DNA of 64,000 nt from Primorskyibacter sedentarius (GCF_004342065.1 NZ_SLZU01000002.1:62001-126000); one strand, 5' to 3'. Numbered from the stretch's first letter, positions 53,766-63,406 are shown. Notes: generated from the letters alone by a model not told the origin. Program-made: numbers and translations.

Positions 53766-55121
53766 ATGACACAGCTCGACCGCCTCAGATCCCTTGGCCT
53801 GTTCAACTCCAGGGTGCCCCGCTACACGTCCTATCCGACCGCTCCGGTCTTTTCCCGCGATGTCGGGGCGGCCCAGCAGGCCGACGCGCTTGCGGCACTT
53901 GATCCGGCCGTTCCGGTTTCGCTCTATCTGCATATTCCGTTCTGCGAACGGCTTTGCTGGTTCTGCGCTTGCCGCACGCAGGGCACGAGCACGCTCAGCC
54001 CTGTAGAGAGCTACGTGGGCACGTTGGAGCAGGAACTGGCGCTTCTGCAAGACCTGCTGCCCAAAGGGTTGCGGATGGGCCGGATGCATTGGGGAGGAGG
54101 GACGCCCACGATTCTGCCCCCCGCCCTGATCCACCGCCTTGCACAGGCCGTGCGCGCGGTCATTCCGCCAACAGATGATTGCGAATTCTCGGTCGAGATT
54201 GACCCGACGATGGTGGACCGCGCGAAGATCGCAGCATTGGCAGAGGAAGGCATGAACCGCGCCAGCATCGGCATTCAGGATTTCGATCCGCAGGTCCAGA
54301 ACGCCATCGGCCGCCTGCAACCCTTCGATGTGACCCGCTCCTGTGTGGAGGGTTTGCGGGCGGCGGGGATCACCTCGCTCAACGCTGACCTTGTCTATGG
54401 GTTGCCGCATCAGGATAGCGCGCGGATTGACGACACGGTATCGAAGGTGCTGGATTTGGCGCCCGACCGCGTGGCGCTGTTTGGCTATGCGCATGTCCCC
54501 TGGGTATCCAAACGCCAGCAACTGATCGACGAAATCGCCCTGCCGGGCGAGACCGCGCGGCATCATCTGGCAGAACTGGCAGCAAAGCGGTTCCGCGAGG
54601 CCGGGTTCGCACCAATCGGGATCGACCATTTCGCACGTCAGGAGGACGGGCTGGCAAGGGCCGCGAAAACCGGCCACCTGCGGCGGAATTTCCAGGGCTA
54701 TACCGATGACACATGCGCGACGCTGATCGGGCTGGGTGCGTCTTCCATTTCTCGCCTGCCCACGGGCTACGTGCAGAATGCCGCGATGACACCCGCCTAT
54801 GTGCAGAAGATCGAAGCAGGCGAACTGGCCGGGGTGAGGGGGCATGTGATGACCCCAGACGATCTGCTTCGCGCACGCACAATCGAAATGCTGATGTGTG
54901 ATTTCGCGCTGGATCGCGCAGCCCTGCGGGCAGAGTTCGGATCGCTGGCTGACACGTTGGACGGGCCGGTCGCGCTGGTGGCTTCGCGGTTCAAAGACTT
55001 GGTGGACGTCGACACAGATGCGCTTGTGATCCATCCGCAAGGCCGGGCGCTGACCCGCATCATCGCCAATGTCTTTGACGCCCACGAACCGGAAGGGGTG
55101 CGCTACAGCCAGGCATCGTGA
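53766..55121 (+). CDS. hemN: Oxygen-independent coproporphyrinogen III oxidase
   Basis: The 451-aa radical-SAM enzyme oxidatively decarboxylates coproporphyrinogen III to protoporphyrinogen IX without oxygen. LGLFNSRVPRYTSYPTAPVF at the N terminus, the cluster motif HIPFCERLCWFCAC (C-x3-C-x2-C plus another Cys), GGGTPTILPP, the SAM-binding GMNRASIGIQDF and GYAHVPW fix the identity as HemN and not one of the HemW proteins. The C-terminal trimer domain has GYTDDTCATLIGLGASSISRLP. The ATG at 53766 follows an FNR-type box and is used as start. It converges with cls. Confidence 0.94.
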   Translation: MTQLDRLRSLGLFNSRVPRYTSYPTAPVFSRDVGAAQQADALAALDPAVPVSLYLHIPFCERLCWFCACRTQGTSTLSPVESYVGTLEQELALLQDLLPKGLRMGRMHWGGGTPTILPPALIHRLAQAVRAVIPPTDDCEFSVEIDPTMVDRAKIAALAEEGMNRASIGIQDFDPQVQNAIGRLQPFDVTRSCVEGLRAAGITSLNADLVYGLPHQDSARIDDTVSKVLDLAPDRVALFGYAHVPWVSKRQQLIDEIALPGETARHHLAELAAKRFREAGFAPIGIDHFARQEDGLARAAKTGHLRRNFQGYTDDTCATLIGLGASSISRLPTGYVQNAAMTPAYVQKIEAGELAGVRGHVMTPDDLLRARTIEMLMCDFALDRAALRAEFGSLADTLDGPVALVASRFKDLVDVDTDALVIHPQGRALTRIIANVFDAHEPEGVRYSQAS

Positions 55122-55170
55122 CCCGGTCCGCCCTGCGCGGGTTAGGGGGCATTGGGCTGATCCCCGCCGA

Positions 55171-56601
55171 TCACAGGATCGGACCCGCCGTCGCAACAAC
55201 ATTGTGCCAGATCCGCTTGTAGAAAGGCCATGCCAGGACGTCGGACAAAAGAACCGTATCGGATTGCGTCATGTATTCAGCCTGCCTGCGGGCGATATTG
55301 CAGGTAAGCTCCTGATCCTGAACAAGGATGTTGTTTTCGTAATTCAGCGCGAAACTGCGCAGGTCAAGGTTGGAAGACCCGATCAGGCAAAGCCCATCAT
55401 CGATTGTCAGCGTCTTGGCATGCAGCAAGCCGCCGGTGAATTCGTAGATGATGCACCCGGCCTCAAGAAGCCTGCGATAATAGCTGCGGCTCGCAGCGGC
55501 GACGAAAGAGCTGTCATTCATCTTGGGAAAGATCAGCGTGACCGACACACCCCTGTGGCCGGCCGAGATGAGCGCATCCAGAACGGTGGTATCCGGCACG
55601 AAATAGGGCGTCGACAGCGTCAGCTTCTGGTGGGCGCAGGCAATGGCGGTTGCAAAGAATTGCGACGTCGCGCCATGCCGCTCTGTCGGGCCATCGCCAA
55701 AGACCTGCGCGGCAAATCCAGGCCTGTCAGGGCCATGCAGGGGCTGAAAAGGCCCCAGGACTTCACCGGTCGCGCGGCGCCAGTCCGACGCAAAGAGCAG
55801 TTGGTTCTGCGCAACCACCGGGCCTTCGAACCGCACCATGATATCGACCCAAGGGGCGAATTTCGCCTTTGGTCGAAACTCCGGGTCGGCCACATTGCGG
55901 CTTCCGCAATAGGTCACCCGCCCGTCGATGACTGTGATCTTGCGATGATTGCGCACGTCGATCCGGCTGGTCAGGATCGTGCGCAACGGCCGGTTCAGCG
56001 GCAGTGCTACGGCCAGTCTGACGCCCGCCTCCTGCATGCGCCGCCACAGGGCAGAGCCGATAAGCGCGCGTGAACCCAGCCCATCCGCGATGGCGCGACA
56101 GACCACGCCGCGCTGCGTGGCGCGGATCAACGCCTCTGCAATGGCGGTGCCGGTGCGATCCTCCAGCCAGATATAGTTGAGAACATGCACATGATCGGTG
56201 GCTTCATCTATGTCGGCGACCATGCTCTCGCAGGTGGCCTCCCCGTCCGGCAACAGGGTCGCACGGTTGCCCTGTGTTGGCGGGAACCCGTTGATCGATG
56301 CTGCATACGAAAACGCGGGCAGCCATAGCGCATCGATCATGCTGCGGATCGGGGCGGTCTCGCGAAAGACAAACTCCGCGCGTTGTCGCAGGCTTTCGTG
56401 GATTTCGGCGCTGGCCTGCCGGGCTTTGCGACCCAGATCAGCTTCGCCGAACAGAAAATACCCCACGGCCCCGACATAGGGGACAGCGATCAGGACAATG
56501 AACCATGCAAGCCGCGCGGGCGGCGACAGGTATTCGCGCAGAAGGATCCGCAGACTGAACCCCGTGACGATCAAGACGTGCAGGACGAGGGCCCAACTCA
56601 T
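55171..56601 (-). CDS. cls: Cardiolipin synthase (phospholipase D family)
   Basis: The 476-aa membrane protein has two N-terminal helices (about 4-20 and 30-50) and two HKD motifs: H219-K221-D226 in RNHRKITVIDG, and HAKTLTIDDG at about residue 395. It transfers phosphatidyl groups between two phosphatidylglycerols to make cardiolipin. The length fits ClsA. It overlaps the upstream endonuclease/exonuclease/phosphatase gene by four bases, a common pairing, and converges with hemN. Confidence 0.92.
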   Translation of the reverse strand: MSWALVLHVLIVTGFSLRILLREYLSPPARLAWFIVLIAVPYVGAVGYFLFGEADLGRKARQASAEIHESLRQRAEFVFRETAPIRSMIDALWLPAFSYAASINGFPPTQGNRATLLPDGEATCESMVADIDEATDHVHVLNYIWLEDRTGTAIAEALIRATQRGVVCRAIADGLGSRALIGSALWRRMQEAGVRLAVALPLNRPLRTILTSRIDVRNHRKITVIDGRVTYCGSRNVADPEFRPKAKFAPWVDIMVRFEGPVVAQNQLLFASDWRRATGEVLGPFQPLHGPDRPGFAAQVFGDGPTERHGATSQFFATAIACAHQKLTLSTPYFVPDTTVLDALISAGHRGVSVTLIFPKMNDSSFVAAASRSYYRRLLEAGCIIYEFTGGLLHAKTLTIDDGLCLIGSSNLDLRSFALNYENNILVQDQELTCNIARRQAEYMTQSDTVLLSDVLAWPFYKRIWHNVVATAGPIL

Positions 56602-57362
56602 TGCGGATCGCCGGACAGGTCAAGATCTATGACGATCGGCAGATGATCAGAGGCCCGAGAGGCCAGCGCAGAGACATGCACATGGCTTGCCGCATGCATG
56701 ACCGCGCCCTTAAGCACGAACCGGTCCAGCGCCGCGACGGGGCGGGAGGCGTGAAAGCTGTTGCCGGGCAGGATCATCTCGCATCCCTTGCCCAAGGCGG
56801 CACGATGACCCTCTTTCGCCCAGGCGTTGAAGTCGCCTGCGACAATGATCGGATGGCTGGCCGTTGCGAGGTATTGCCCCAATCGCTGCATCTGCCTGGC
56901 CCTTACGCTGCGCATCAGCGCAAGATGCACGCCGATCACCTCCAACCCCGGCGCCGCGAAAACGGCCGCCACGGCGCCACGCGGTTCCACCGTCGGCAGA
57001 TCGATGCGTTTTGCCTTGTCGAGGCTCAGACGGTTGGGGCGGTAGAGGATCGCATTGCCGTGCCAGCCGTGGCTGTGGGGCCGCGTTGAAACGTCCACCA
57101 GACGGTAACCAAGTTCGTGCTGCAAACGCTCTTCCGGCAGGACGCCTGATCGTTTTCCGACCCGCTTGTCGGATTCCTGCAAAACCACAACGTCGGCGTC
57201 AATCTCTGCCAGAACATCGACGATGCGGCCGCTGTCGCGCCGCCAATCCAACCCCACCGCCTTGCGGATGTTGTAGCTGGTAACGCGTACGAGGCTTTGC
57301 CCGCAAAGGATCGGCCCCTGCGTTTCTGTGCGCCCGTTCGTTCTGAGGTCTGCCTGTACCAT
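56598..57362 (-). CDS. Endonuclease/exonuclease/phosphatase family protein
   Basis: The fold is seen in VTSYNIRKAVGLDWRRD at the start, IDADVVVLQES, GNAILYRP, VIGVHLAL and VAGDFNAWAKEG, and ends with SDHLPIVIDLD (catalytic aspartate and histidine). Members hydrolyse phosphodiesters in DNA or phospholipids; with cls next door a lipid substrate or membrane function is possible. I use the ATG at 57362 (254 aa); ATG at 57383 would add seven residues and the open frame to 57413 is not supported. A perfect CCCCTA-ATG-TAGGGG palindrome (57364-57378) lies directly in front. Confidence 0.8.
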   Translation of the reverse strand: MVQADLRTNGRTETQGPILCGQSLVRVTSYNIRKAVGLDWRRDSGRIVDVLAEIDADVVVLQESDKRVGKRSGVLPEERLQHELGYRLVDVSTRPHSHGWHGNAILYRPNRLSLDKAKRIDLPTVEPRGAVAAVFAAPGLEVIGVHLALMRSVRARQMQRLGQYLATASHPIIVAGDFNAWAKEGHRAALGKGCEMILPGNSFHASRPVAALDRFVLKGAVMHAASHVHVSALASRASDHLPIVIDLDLSGDPQ

Positions 57363-57363
57363 A

Positions 57364-57378
57364 CCCCTAATGTAGGGG
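57364..57378. repeat. Perfect 6-bp hairpin palindrome at the start of the endonuclease-family gene
   Basis: CCCCTA and TAGGGG flank ATG with a three-base loop, just upstream of the chosen start at 57362. It overlaps the alternative start region and may affect translation, or serve as part of the end of another transcript. Confidence 0.3.
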
Positions 57379-57437
57379 CGCATGGCCCAAGGCGCAAAGT
57401 GCCCGACGCACAAACATCGCGGTCAGGGGGTGTGCCC

Positions 57438-58133
57438 TCAGACAGAAACGCCCTTCAGCAGCTCTGCTTTCGACACGTCCTGTTTTCCACCGGCCAGGGT
57501 GACCGCACCACGTCGCAGGACAACGAACTGGTCAGCAAGATCATAGGCGAATTCAAAATACTGCTCGACCAGCACGATGGCCATCTCGCCCTGATCGCGC
57601 AGCAGTTTTATGACCTCGCCAATCTGCTGGATGATGTTGGGCTGAATGCCTTCGGTGGGTTCGTCCAGCAGCAAGAGCTTCGGCTTGGTGATCAATGCGC
57701 GCGCGATCGCAAGTTGCTGTTGCTGCCCCCCCGACAGATCGCCGCCGCGCCGGGCCTGCATTTCCTTGAGCACCGGGAACAGCTCGAAAATCTGATCGGG
57801 AATGAAATGCGCATCCGGGGGCAGGCAGGCAAACCCCGTCTCCAGATTTTCGCGCACGGTCATCAGCGGGAAAACCTCTCGGCCTTGCGGGACGTATCCC
57901 ACGCCCAGATGTGCCAGCTTATGCGCAGGCAGCACGCCAATCTCTGTCCCGTCCAGCCGCACCGTCCCGGCAGAGCGCGGATGCGTGCCCGAGATCGCCT
58001 TTATCAGGCTTGTCTTGCCCACGCCATTGGTGCCCATGACGCAAGTGACTTCGCCTTGCGCGGCCTCCATCGAGATCCCGTTGAGGATTTGCGAATGCCC
58101 ATAATGCAGGGTCAGATCTTCGAGTTGCAGCAT
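57438..58133 (-). CDS. urtE: Urea ABC transporter ATP-binding protein UrtE
   Basis: The 231-aa ABC ATPase of the branched-chain amino acid/urea type has Walker A GTNGVGKTS, LSGGQQQQLAIARALI and Walker B LLLLDEPTEGIQPNIIQQIGEVI, the last typical of UrtE. It is the last gene of the urtABCDE operon, three bases after urtD. With UrtD it powers high-affinity urea uptake. Confidence 0.93.
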   Translation of the reverse strand: MLQLEDLTLHYGHSQILNGISMEAAQGEVTCVMGTNGVGKTSLIKAISGTHPRSAGTVRLDGTEIGVLPAHKLAHLGVGYVPQGREVFPLMTVRENLETGFACLPPDAHFIPDQIFELFPVLKEMQARRGGDLSGGQQQQLAIARALITKPKLLLLDEPTEGIQPNIIQQIGEVIKLLRDQGEMAIVLVEQYFEFAYDLADQFVVLRRGAVTLAGGKQDVSKAELLKGVSV

Positions 58134-58136
58134 CTG

Positions 58137-58877
58137 TCAGCGCCCCAGATAGACGTCGATCACGTCTTGGTTGGATGTCACATGGTCCAGGCTGCCCTCG
58201 GCAAGCACCGCTCCCTCGTGCAGGACGGTAACCCGGCAATTCAGGCGACGAACGAATTCCATATCATGTTCGACGACCACCACCGCGCGGGTCTTGGCGG
58301 CCTCAAGCAGAATGTCCGTGGTGTGTTCACGCTCTTCCGGGGTCATGCCGGCGGCAGGTTCATCCACCAGCAACAGGCGGGGTTCCTGCGCCAGAAGCAT
58401 GCCGATCTCCAGCCATTGCTTCTGACCGTGGCTCAACTCGCCCGATTTGCGCTCCAGCGCGTCGGTCAGACCAATCTGCTTTGCAAGATCGACAACCTTG
58501 GCCCGGTCCGAAGCGGTGGGTTTATAGGTCAGCACCGCCATCCACCCCCGCGGCTTTTTCAACGCCATGGTCAGGTTTTCCTCTACGGTCTGATCCTCGA
58601 ACACCGTGGGTTTCTGGAACTTGCGCCCCACCCCGGCCTGGGCAATCTTTGCCTCGCTCAGTTTCAGAAGAGAGATTGATTTCTCACCCCAGATGACGCG
58701 GCCCTCGTCTGGTTTGGTCTTGCCGGTGACGATGTCCATGAAGGTGGTCTTGCCCGCACCGTTCGGGCCAATGACGGCGCGCAGCTCTGCATCGCCGATG
58801 CTGAAGGACAGGTTGTTGATCGCGCGGAACCCGTCAAACGTGACCGATACGCCCGATACTTCCAGAAGTGTGCTCAT
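58137..58877 (-). CDS. urtD: Urea ABC transporter ATP-binding protein UrtD
   Basis: The 246-aa ATPase has Walker A GPNGAGKTT, VIWGEKSISLLKLSEAKIAQAGVGRKFQKPTVFEDQTVEENL (in parts) as in UrtD, the signature LSHGQKQWLEIGMLL and Walker B LLLVDEPAAGMTPEE. It pairs with UrtE in the cytosol and overlaps the urtC stop by four bases. Confidence 0.94.
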   Translation of the reverse strand: MSTLLEVSGVSVTFDGFRAINNLSFSIGDAELRAVIGPNGAGKTTFMDIVTGKTKPDEGRVIWGEKSISLLKLSEAKIAQAGVGRKFQKPTVFEDQTVEENLTMALKKPRGWMAVLTYKPTASDRAKVVDLAKQIGLTDALERKSGELSHGQKQWLEIGMLLAQEPRLLLVDEPAAGMTPEEREHTTDILLEAAKTRAVVVVEHDMEFVRRLNCRVTVLHEGAVLAEGSLDHVTSNQDVIDVYLGR

Positions 58878-60103
58878 TGCTCTGCCTCCTGTTCACGCAG
58901 CGCCCCGGCATCGGGCCCAAGGTCCGCGCCATGCCGGTCAGGGGATCGCCGATCTGTCCAGAGATCGATCAGCCCGCCCATGCCCTTGGGCGCGAACAGC
59001 GTCACAAGGACGAAGGACAGCCCCAGCAGGACAAGCCACCAGTCGACCCATTTGATGGTGTAGACGCCCAGTGGAATATCAGGTGCCTGCCCGCCGGTGA
59101 ACCAGCTGGACAGCAAGCTGACAAGCGCCGCACCGATCACCGCGCCATATAGACGCCCGCGCCCGCCGATGGCGACCCAGACAGCAAGGTAGATTGACGC
59201 GATGGGCGCAATCTCTGCCGGGTTGATGATACCTGCCTGAGGGTAATACAGCGCCCCGGCAATGGCCGCGATGCAGGCCGTCAGGGTGAAGACCGTCAGC
59301 TTGTAAGCCTCGACCGAATAACCAAGGAAGCGAACGCGTGCTTCGTTATCGCGAATGCCCTTGATGACCGACCCGAACTTGCCCGACACGACCCATGCCG
59401 CCAGCAGGTAACCCGCCCCCAGGGCAAAGGCAGACGCCCAGAGAAACCACATCGACACGGCATCCTGCGACGCGGTGACACCGGGCAGGTTCTGCAAGCC
59501 AGACAAGCCATTGTTGCCGCGCAACCCGCTGTCGTTCTGGAAGAGGTAAAGCGCAAGCGCAAGCGTCATGGCTTGCGTCAGGATCGACAGGTACACACCC
59601 GTGACCCGGCTGCGGAATGCCAGCCAGCCAAAGACAAGCGCCAGCAAGCCGGGCACCAGAACGACCATCAGCAATTGCAGAAACAGGCTGTCGGCGAAGA
59701 TCCAGATCAGGGGAAACTCGCTGGACCCGACCACGCCGAAGATCTGGTTGCCAATCGCATCGACAATCTCGGACTGGGTTGCGGGGATCTCTGACTGGGA
59801 CAGGGAATCCACCACGATCATGCGGGTGCGTTCATACATCAGCCACATGCCGATCATGTAGCCGCCAAGGCCGAAAAAGGCGAAATGGCCAAGGCTCAGG
59901 ATACCTGTGAAGCCCCAGATCAGGTCCATCGCGACGGCGATCAGGCACAGACACAGCGTCTTGCCCAATGTCTTGACGAAACTGGTGGAGATCACGCCGA
60001 TGCCGAACCCCTCTGACAGGACGGTGACGCCCAGCGTGAAGAGGGCAAGAAGCGCCAGAAAGATCAGGATGGAGGGGTTTTTCGCGATGAAGCTGCGTTG
60101 CAT
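58874..60103 (-). CDS. urtC: Urea ABC transporter permease UrtC
   Basis: The 409-aa protein has about nine or ten helices. LIAVAMDLIWGFTGILSLGHFAFFGLGGYMIGMWLMYER and IRDNEARVRFLGYSVEAYKLTVFTLTACIAAIAGALYYPQ are the conserved blocks of the LivM-like urea permeases. A charged C-terminal tail of about 25 residues follows. It is three bases after urtB and overlaps urtD. Confidence 0.93.
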   Translation of the reverse strand: MQRSFIAKNPSILIFLALLALFTLGVTVLSEGFGIGVISTSFVKTLGKTLCLCLIAVAMDLIWGFTGILSLGHFAFFGLGGYMIGMWLMYERTRMIVVDSLSQSEIPATQSEIVDAIGNQIFGVVGSSEFPLIWIFADSLFLQLLMVVLVPGLLALVFGWLAFRSRVTGVYLSILTQAMTLALALYLFQNDSGLRGNNGLSGLQNLPGVTASQDAVSMWFLWASAFALGAGYLLAAWVVSGKFGSVIKGIRDNEARVRFLGYSVEAYKLTVFTLTACIAAIAGALYYPQAGIINPAEIAPIASIYLAVWVAIGGRGRLYGAVIGAALVSLLSSWFTGGQAPDIPLGVYTIKWVDWWLVLLGLSFVLVTLFAPKGMGGLIDLWTDRRSPDRHGADLGPDAGALREQEAEQ

Positions 60104-60106
60104 GGC

Positions 60107-62062
60107 TCAGTCCCCCGCGGCCCGGCCCTTGAGGGCAATGATGCCCCTTGGCCGGAACTGGATGAAAATGATGATGAAGACGATCATGTAGGTCTGCGCG
60201 GCGAGCGTATTCGACGGGTTCAGCCACTCGATGCCCTTTTGCAGGAAGCCGATCATCGTGGCACCCAGAAGCGTGCCCCAGATATTGCCGACACCGCCGA
60301 CGACCACGGTCATGAAGCTTTGAACGATATAGTCGGATCCAAGCTCTGACGTGACCTTTGCGTAAAGCCCGATGGCGACACCCGCGACCCCGGCGATACC
60401 GGAGCCCAGCCCGAAGGTCAGCATGTTCACCCGGCCCGGATTGATGCCCATAGAGGCCGCCATGCGCGGGTTTTGCGTGACGGCGCGGGTTTCCAGACCC
60501 AGCCGGGTACGCTTCATGATGAAGAGGAACACGCCCAGGAAAATCAGTGCCAGAACGAAGATCGCGATGCGGATATAGCTGATCGATACCACGTCATTCA
60601 TCACCAGCGCACCGTCCAGCCAACCGGGCGAGGTCAGCGGGCGCGCCTGCGTGCCAAAGATGTTTTTCGCCAGCTGCTGCAACGCGATAGAAATCCCGAA
60701 GGTCGCCAGAAGCGTCTCCAGCGGGCGGGAGTAAAGCCAGCGAATGACCAGACGTTCCATCGCCACACCGGCGGCAAAGGTGACCGCAAAGGCCAGCGGG
60801 ATCGCCACGATGATTGAAATCGTGTGATCCGGGATGATCTGCTGCACGACATATCCGGTATAGGCGCCCATCATGATGAATTCGCCATGCGCCATGTTGA
60901 TCACGCCCATGACGCCGAACGTGATGGCCAACCCGATCGCCGCAAGAAAATAGATCGACGCGAGCGACAGGGCATCGAGTACCAAATCAAGGCTCTGGTT
61001 CAGGCCGACCTTGGTGTCGATCTTCCGCAGCGCCGCCACGGCCGCTTCGGTCACTTCGGGTGAACGATCCGCATAGCTGTCGAAAAAGACGTGCTGGCCA
61101 AGCGATGCCTGGATCTGCTCTTCGGTAACGAAGGGCGGTGCCAGACCCTCTTCGGCCAGCCGGATATAGGCCGCACGCCGGTTTTCGTCATTGTCGAGGA
61201 TCGCCAGCGGAAATCCCGCAACCCGTCCGCCACTGATATTGTCGGCAAGCGCGTTGCGGATGGCATCGTCGGGGATGCGCGGCGGGGCCAGACCTTTGGC
61301 GACAAGCATGTCATAGGCCTGCGCCTCGGTGAAATCATCCTCCCCCGGAGACAGGATTTTGGCGACGTTGATCCCTTCGGGCACGGCCTCTGGCGCAACT
61401 GCGCGCGTCGTTGCCACCAGCGGGTTGAGCGTGGCGCGCAGATCCACGCCCAGATCACCGGACATATCGTCAATTGCGGTGATCCGTGCGCTCGTGTCGG
61501 TGTCGTAGCCGATGGTCAGCAACCGCTCCAACCGCTGCTTTTGCGCAAGAAGCACCGGGTCCGTCTCGCTTTCGAAAGAGGCGCGAAGTGGCTCGAGCAA
61601 AGACGCTTCGGGATCACGCTGGATCGAGGTCAGCGCATCCTGACGCTTGGCGGGGTCCGGGTCCATCAATTGAAACCGGACAAGTGCCGTACTGATCATC
61701 GCGCGAATGCCGCTATTGGGTTTTAGCTGTTTGAGGTCGGATTTCGCGATGGCGCCAACCACGTCGCCCGTATCAAAATCGATCAGACGGACCTGTTTGT
61801 CCTCTGCCTCTTCGCCCTTGAAAAACTGCCCATCGGACTCGCGCGACCACATTTCCTTGTTCGCCCAGGCCTCCAGCACGGCTTGCGCCTGGGGCAGCCC
61901 GCTCGCGGCGATGGCATCAATGGCCGGACCAATAGTCTTGCGAGAGCTTTTCAGGATCGTCTCCTGATGTTCCTGCAGAACCGGCTGTATGGACGTTTCC
62001 TGAGCAGTGGCTGAAAAGCACACCAAAAGAACTGCGAGAGCCGCAAGCAAAAGCTGTTTCAT
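60107..62062 (-). CDS. urtB: Urea ABC transporter permease UrtB with long N-terminal soluble domain
   Basis: The 651-aa protein has a signal sequence (MKQLLLAALAVLLVCFSATA), then about 330 residues of periplasmic helical sequence with repeats, then the LivH-like permease (from about 360; FGVMGVINMAHGEFIMMGAYTGYVVQ and LGLETRAVTQNPRMAASMGINPGRVNMLTFGLGSGIAGVAG). The start is ATG at 62062, since an ATG 12 codons upstream would spoil the signal. N-terminal extensions of this type are characteristic of UrtB proteins. It follows urtA by 63 bases with a hairpin between them. Confidence 0.92.
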   Translation of the reverse strand: MKQLLLAALAVLLVCFSATAQETSIQPVLQEHQETILKSSRKTIGPAIDAIAASGLPQAQAVLEAWANKEMWSRESDGQFFKGEEAEDKQVRLIDFDTGDVVGAIAKSDLKQLKPNSGIRAMISTALVRFQLMDPDPAKRQDALTSIQRDPEASLLEPLRASFESETDPVLLAQKQRLERLLTIGYDTDTSARITAIDDMSGDLGVDLRATLNPLVATTRAVAPEAVPEGINVAKILSPGEDDFTEAQAYDMLVAKGLAPPRIPDDAIRNALADNISGGRVAGFPLAILDNDENRRAAYIRLAEEGLAPPFVTEEQIQASLGQHVFFDSYADRSPEVTEAAVAALRKIDTKVGLNQSLDLVLDALSLASIYFLAAIGLAITFGVMGVINMAHGEFIMMGAYTGYVVQQIIPDHTISIIVAIPLAFAVTFAAGVAMERLVIRWLYSRPLETLLATFGISIALQQLAKNIFGTQARPLTSPGWLDGALVMNDVVSISYIRIAIFVLALIFLGVFLFIMKRTRLGLETRAVTQNPRMAASMGINPGRVNMLTFGLGSGIAGVAGVAIGLYAKVTSELGSDYIVQSFMTVVVGGVGNIWGTLLGATMIGFLQKGIEWLNPSNTLAAQTYMIVFIIIFIQFRPRGIIALKGRAAGD

Positions 62063-62086
62063 GTCAGGAAAATCCGTGCGCCGTGG

Positions 62087-62112
62087 GGAGAGGGCCAAAG
62101 GCGGCCCCCTCC
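62087..62112 (-). promoter_or_regulatory. Intercistronic hairpin between urtA and urtB
   Basis: Bases 62087-62096 pair with 62103-62112 (ten base pairs, one mismatch, six-base loop). Its place directly after the binding-protein gene suggests RNA stabilisation or partial termination that gives more UrtA than permease, a common arrangement in ABC operons. Confidence 0.55.
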
Positions 62113-62125
62113 GATTGATTTGAGA

Positions 62126-63406
62126 TCAGTAGTTCGACAGTGTCTGAACGCAGGTCTCTGTCTCGGTGTTGTACATGCCGCAGCCAAGCTCTTTCCAGTC
62201 AGACTTCAGAACCGCAGATTCCGGCAGGAAGTCGGTCCAGGCGTCGCCCGGCACTTCTACGGTCTGGCTGATGATGTCGAACTGGCCATCTTCCTGAATC
62301 TCGCCGATCAGAACCGGCTTTGCCAGATGGTGGTTCGGCAGCATCACGGCCGTGCCACCCGTCAGGTTGGCGTATTCCTGACCGTACATCGCGTCGCGCA
62401 CGGCATCCACATCGGTGGTGCCCGCTTCGGTCGCCGCGTTCACCCACATGTTGAAGCCGATGAAATGCGCCTCCATCGGGTCATTCGTGACGCGGTCTTC
62501 ACCCATCTTGGCTTTCCACGTCTCGATGAATTCGTCGTTCAGATCGGATTCAGCGGATTGGAAGTAGTTCCAAGCGGCGAGGTGGCCGACAAGGTTCGCG
62601 GTGTCCAGGCCGGACAGCTCTTCTTCGCCCACCGAGAAGGCCACGACAGGGATGTCATCGGCGGAGACGCCAGCAGCGGCCAGTTCCTTGTAGAAACCGA
62701 TATTGGCGTCACCGTTGATGGTCGAAATCACGCCGACTTTCTTGCCGTCCGCGCCCAATGCGACAACATCCGCCACGATCTTGGACCAGTCGGAATGTCC
62801 AAAGGGGGTGTAGTTGACGAAGATATCCTCGTCCGCGATGCCCTTACCCTTGAGGTAGCTTTCCAGGATATTGTTCGTGGTCCGCGGGTAGACATAATCG
62901 GTGCCCAGCAGCGCGAATTTTTCGACGCCCAGTTCATCAAGGAAGTAATCGGTGGCCGGGATCGCCTGCTGGTTCGGCGCAGCACCGGTGTAAAAGACGT
63001 TTTTCGACGATTCTTCGCCCTCATACTGGACCGGGTAGAACAGCAGGCCGTTCAGCTCTTCGATGACCGGCAGAACCGATTTGCGGCTGACGCTGGTCCA
63101 GTTGCCGAAAATCACGTCGACATCATGCACGGTCAGCAGTTCGCGCGCCTTTTCGGCGAAAAGCGGCCAGTCCGACGCAGGGTCTACGACGACAGCCTCA
63201 AGCTGCTTGCCCAGCAAACCACCCTTGGCGTTCTGCTGCTCGATCAGCATCAGCATCGTGTCTTTCAGGGTCGTTTCGGAAATGGCCATCGTACCCGACA
63301 AGGAATGCAGGACGCCGACCTTGATTGTGTCTTCTGCGGATAGTGCGGATGTGGCCAAGCTGGCAAAGACCATCGATCCGGCAAGTGTGGATTTCAGAAA
63401 GTTCAT
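62126..63406 (-). CDS. urtA: Urea ABC transporter substrate-binding protein UrtA
   Basis: The 426-aa periplasmic binding protein has a signal peptide (MNFLKSTLAGSMVFASLATSALS) and then IKVGVLHSLSGTMAISETTLKDTMLMLIEQQNAKGGLLGKQLEAVVVDPASDWPLF in parts, the UrtA signature. VQYEGEESSKNVFYTGAAPNQQAIP and GWTS-type residues complete the urea site. The start ATG at 63406 has AGGAGA five to six bases upstream; earlier in-frame starts have no SD. It leads the urtABCDE operon and is divergent from ureD. Confidence 0.95.
   Translation of the reverse strand: MNFLKSTLAGSMVFASLATSALSAEDTIKVGVLHSLSGTMAISETTLKDTMLMLIEQQNAKGGLLGKQLEAVVVDPASDWPLFAEKARELLTVHDVDVIFGNWTSVSRKSVLPVIEELNGLLFYPVQYEGEESSKNVFYTGAAPNQQAIPATDYFLDELGVEKFALLGTDYVYPRTTNNILESYLKGKGIADEDIFVNYTPFGHSDWSKIVADVVALGADGKKVGVISTINGDANIGFYKELAAAGVSADDIPVVAFSVGEEELSGLDTANLVGHLAAWNYFQSAESDLNDEFIETWKAKMGEDRVTNDPMEAHFIGFNMWVNAATEAGTTDVDAVRDAMYGQEYANLTGGTAVMLPNHHLAKPVLIGEIQEDGQFDIISQTVEVPGDAWTDFLPESAVLKSDWKELGCGMYNTETETCVQTLSNY

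Noticed and set aside
53505-55202. 565-codon minus-strand frame
   Set aside because: Antisense to hemN; Arg/His/Cys-rich sequence typical of shadows in GC-rich DNA.
62120-63343. 407-codon plus-strand frame
   Set aside because: Antisense to urtA, the well-supported gene.
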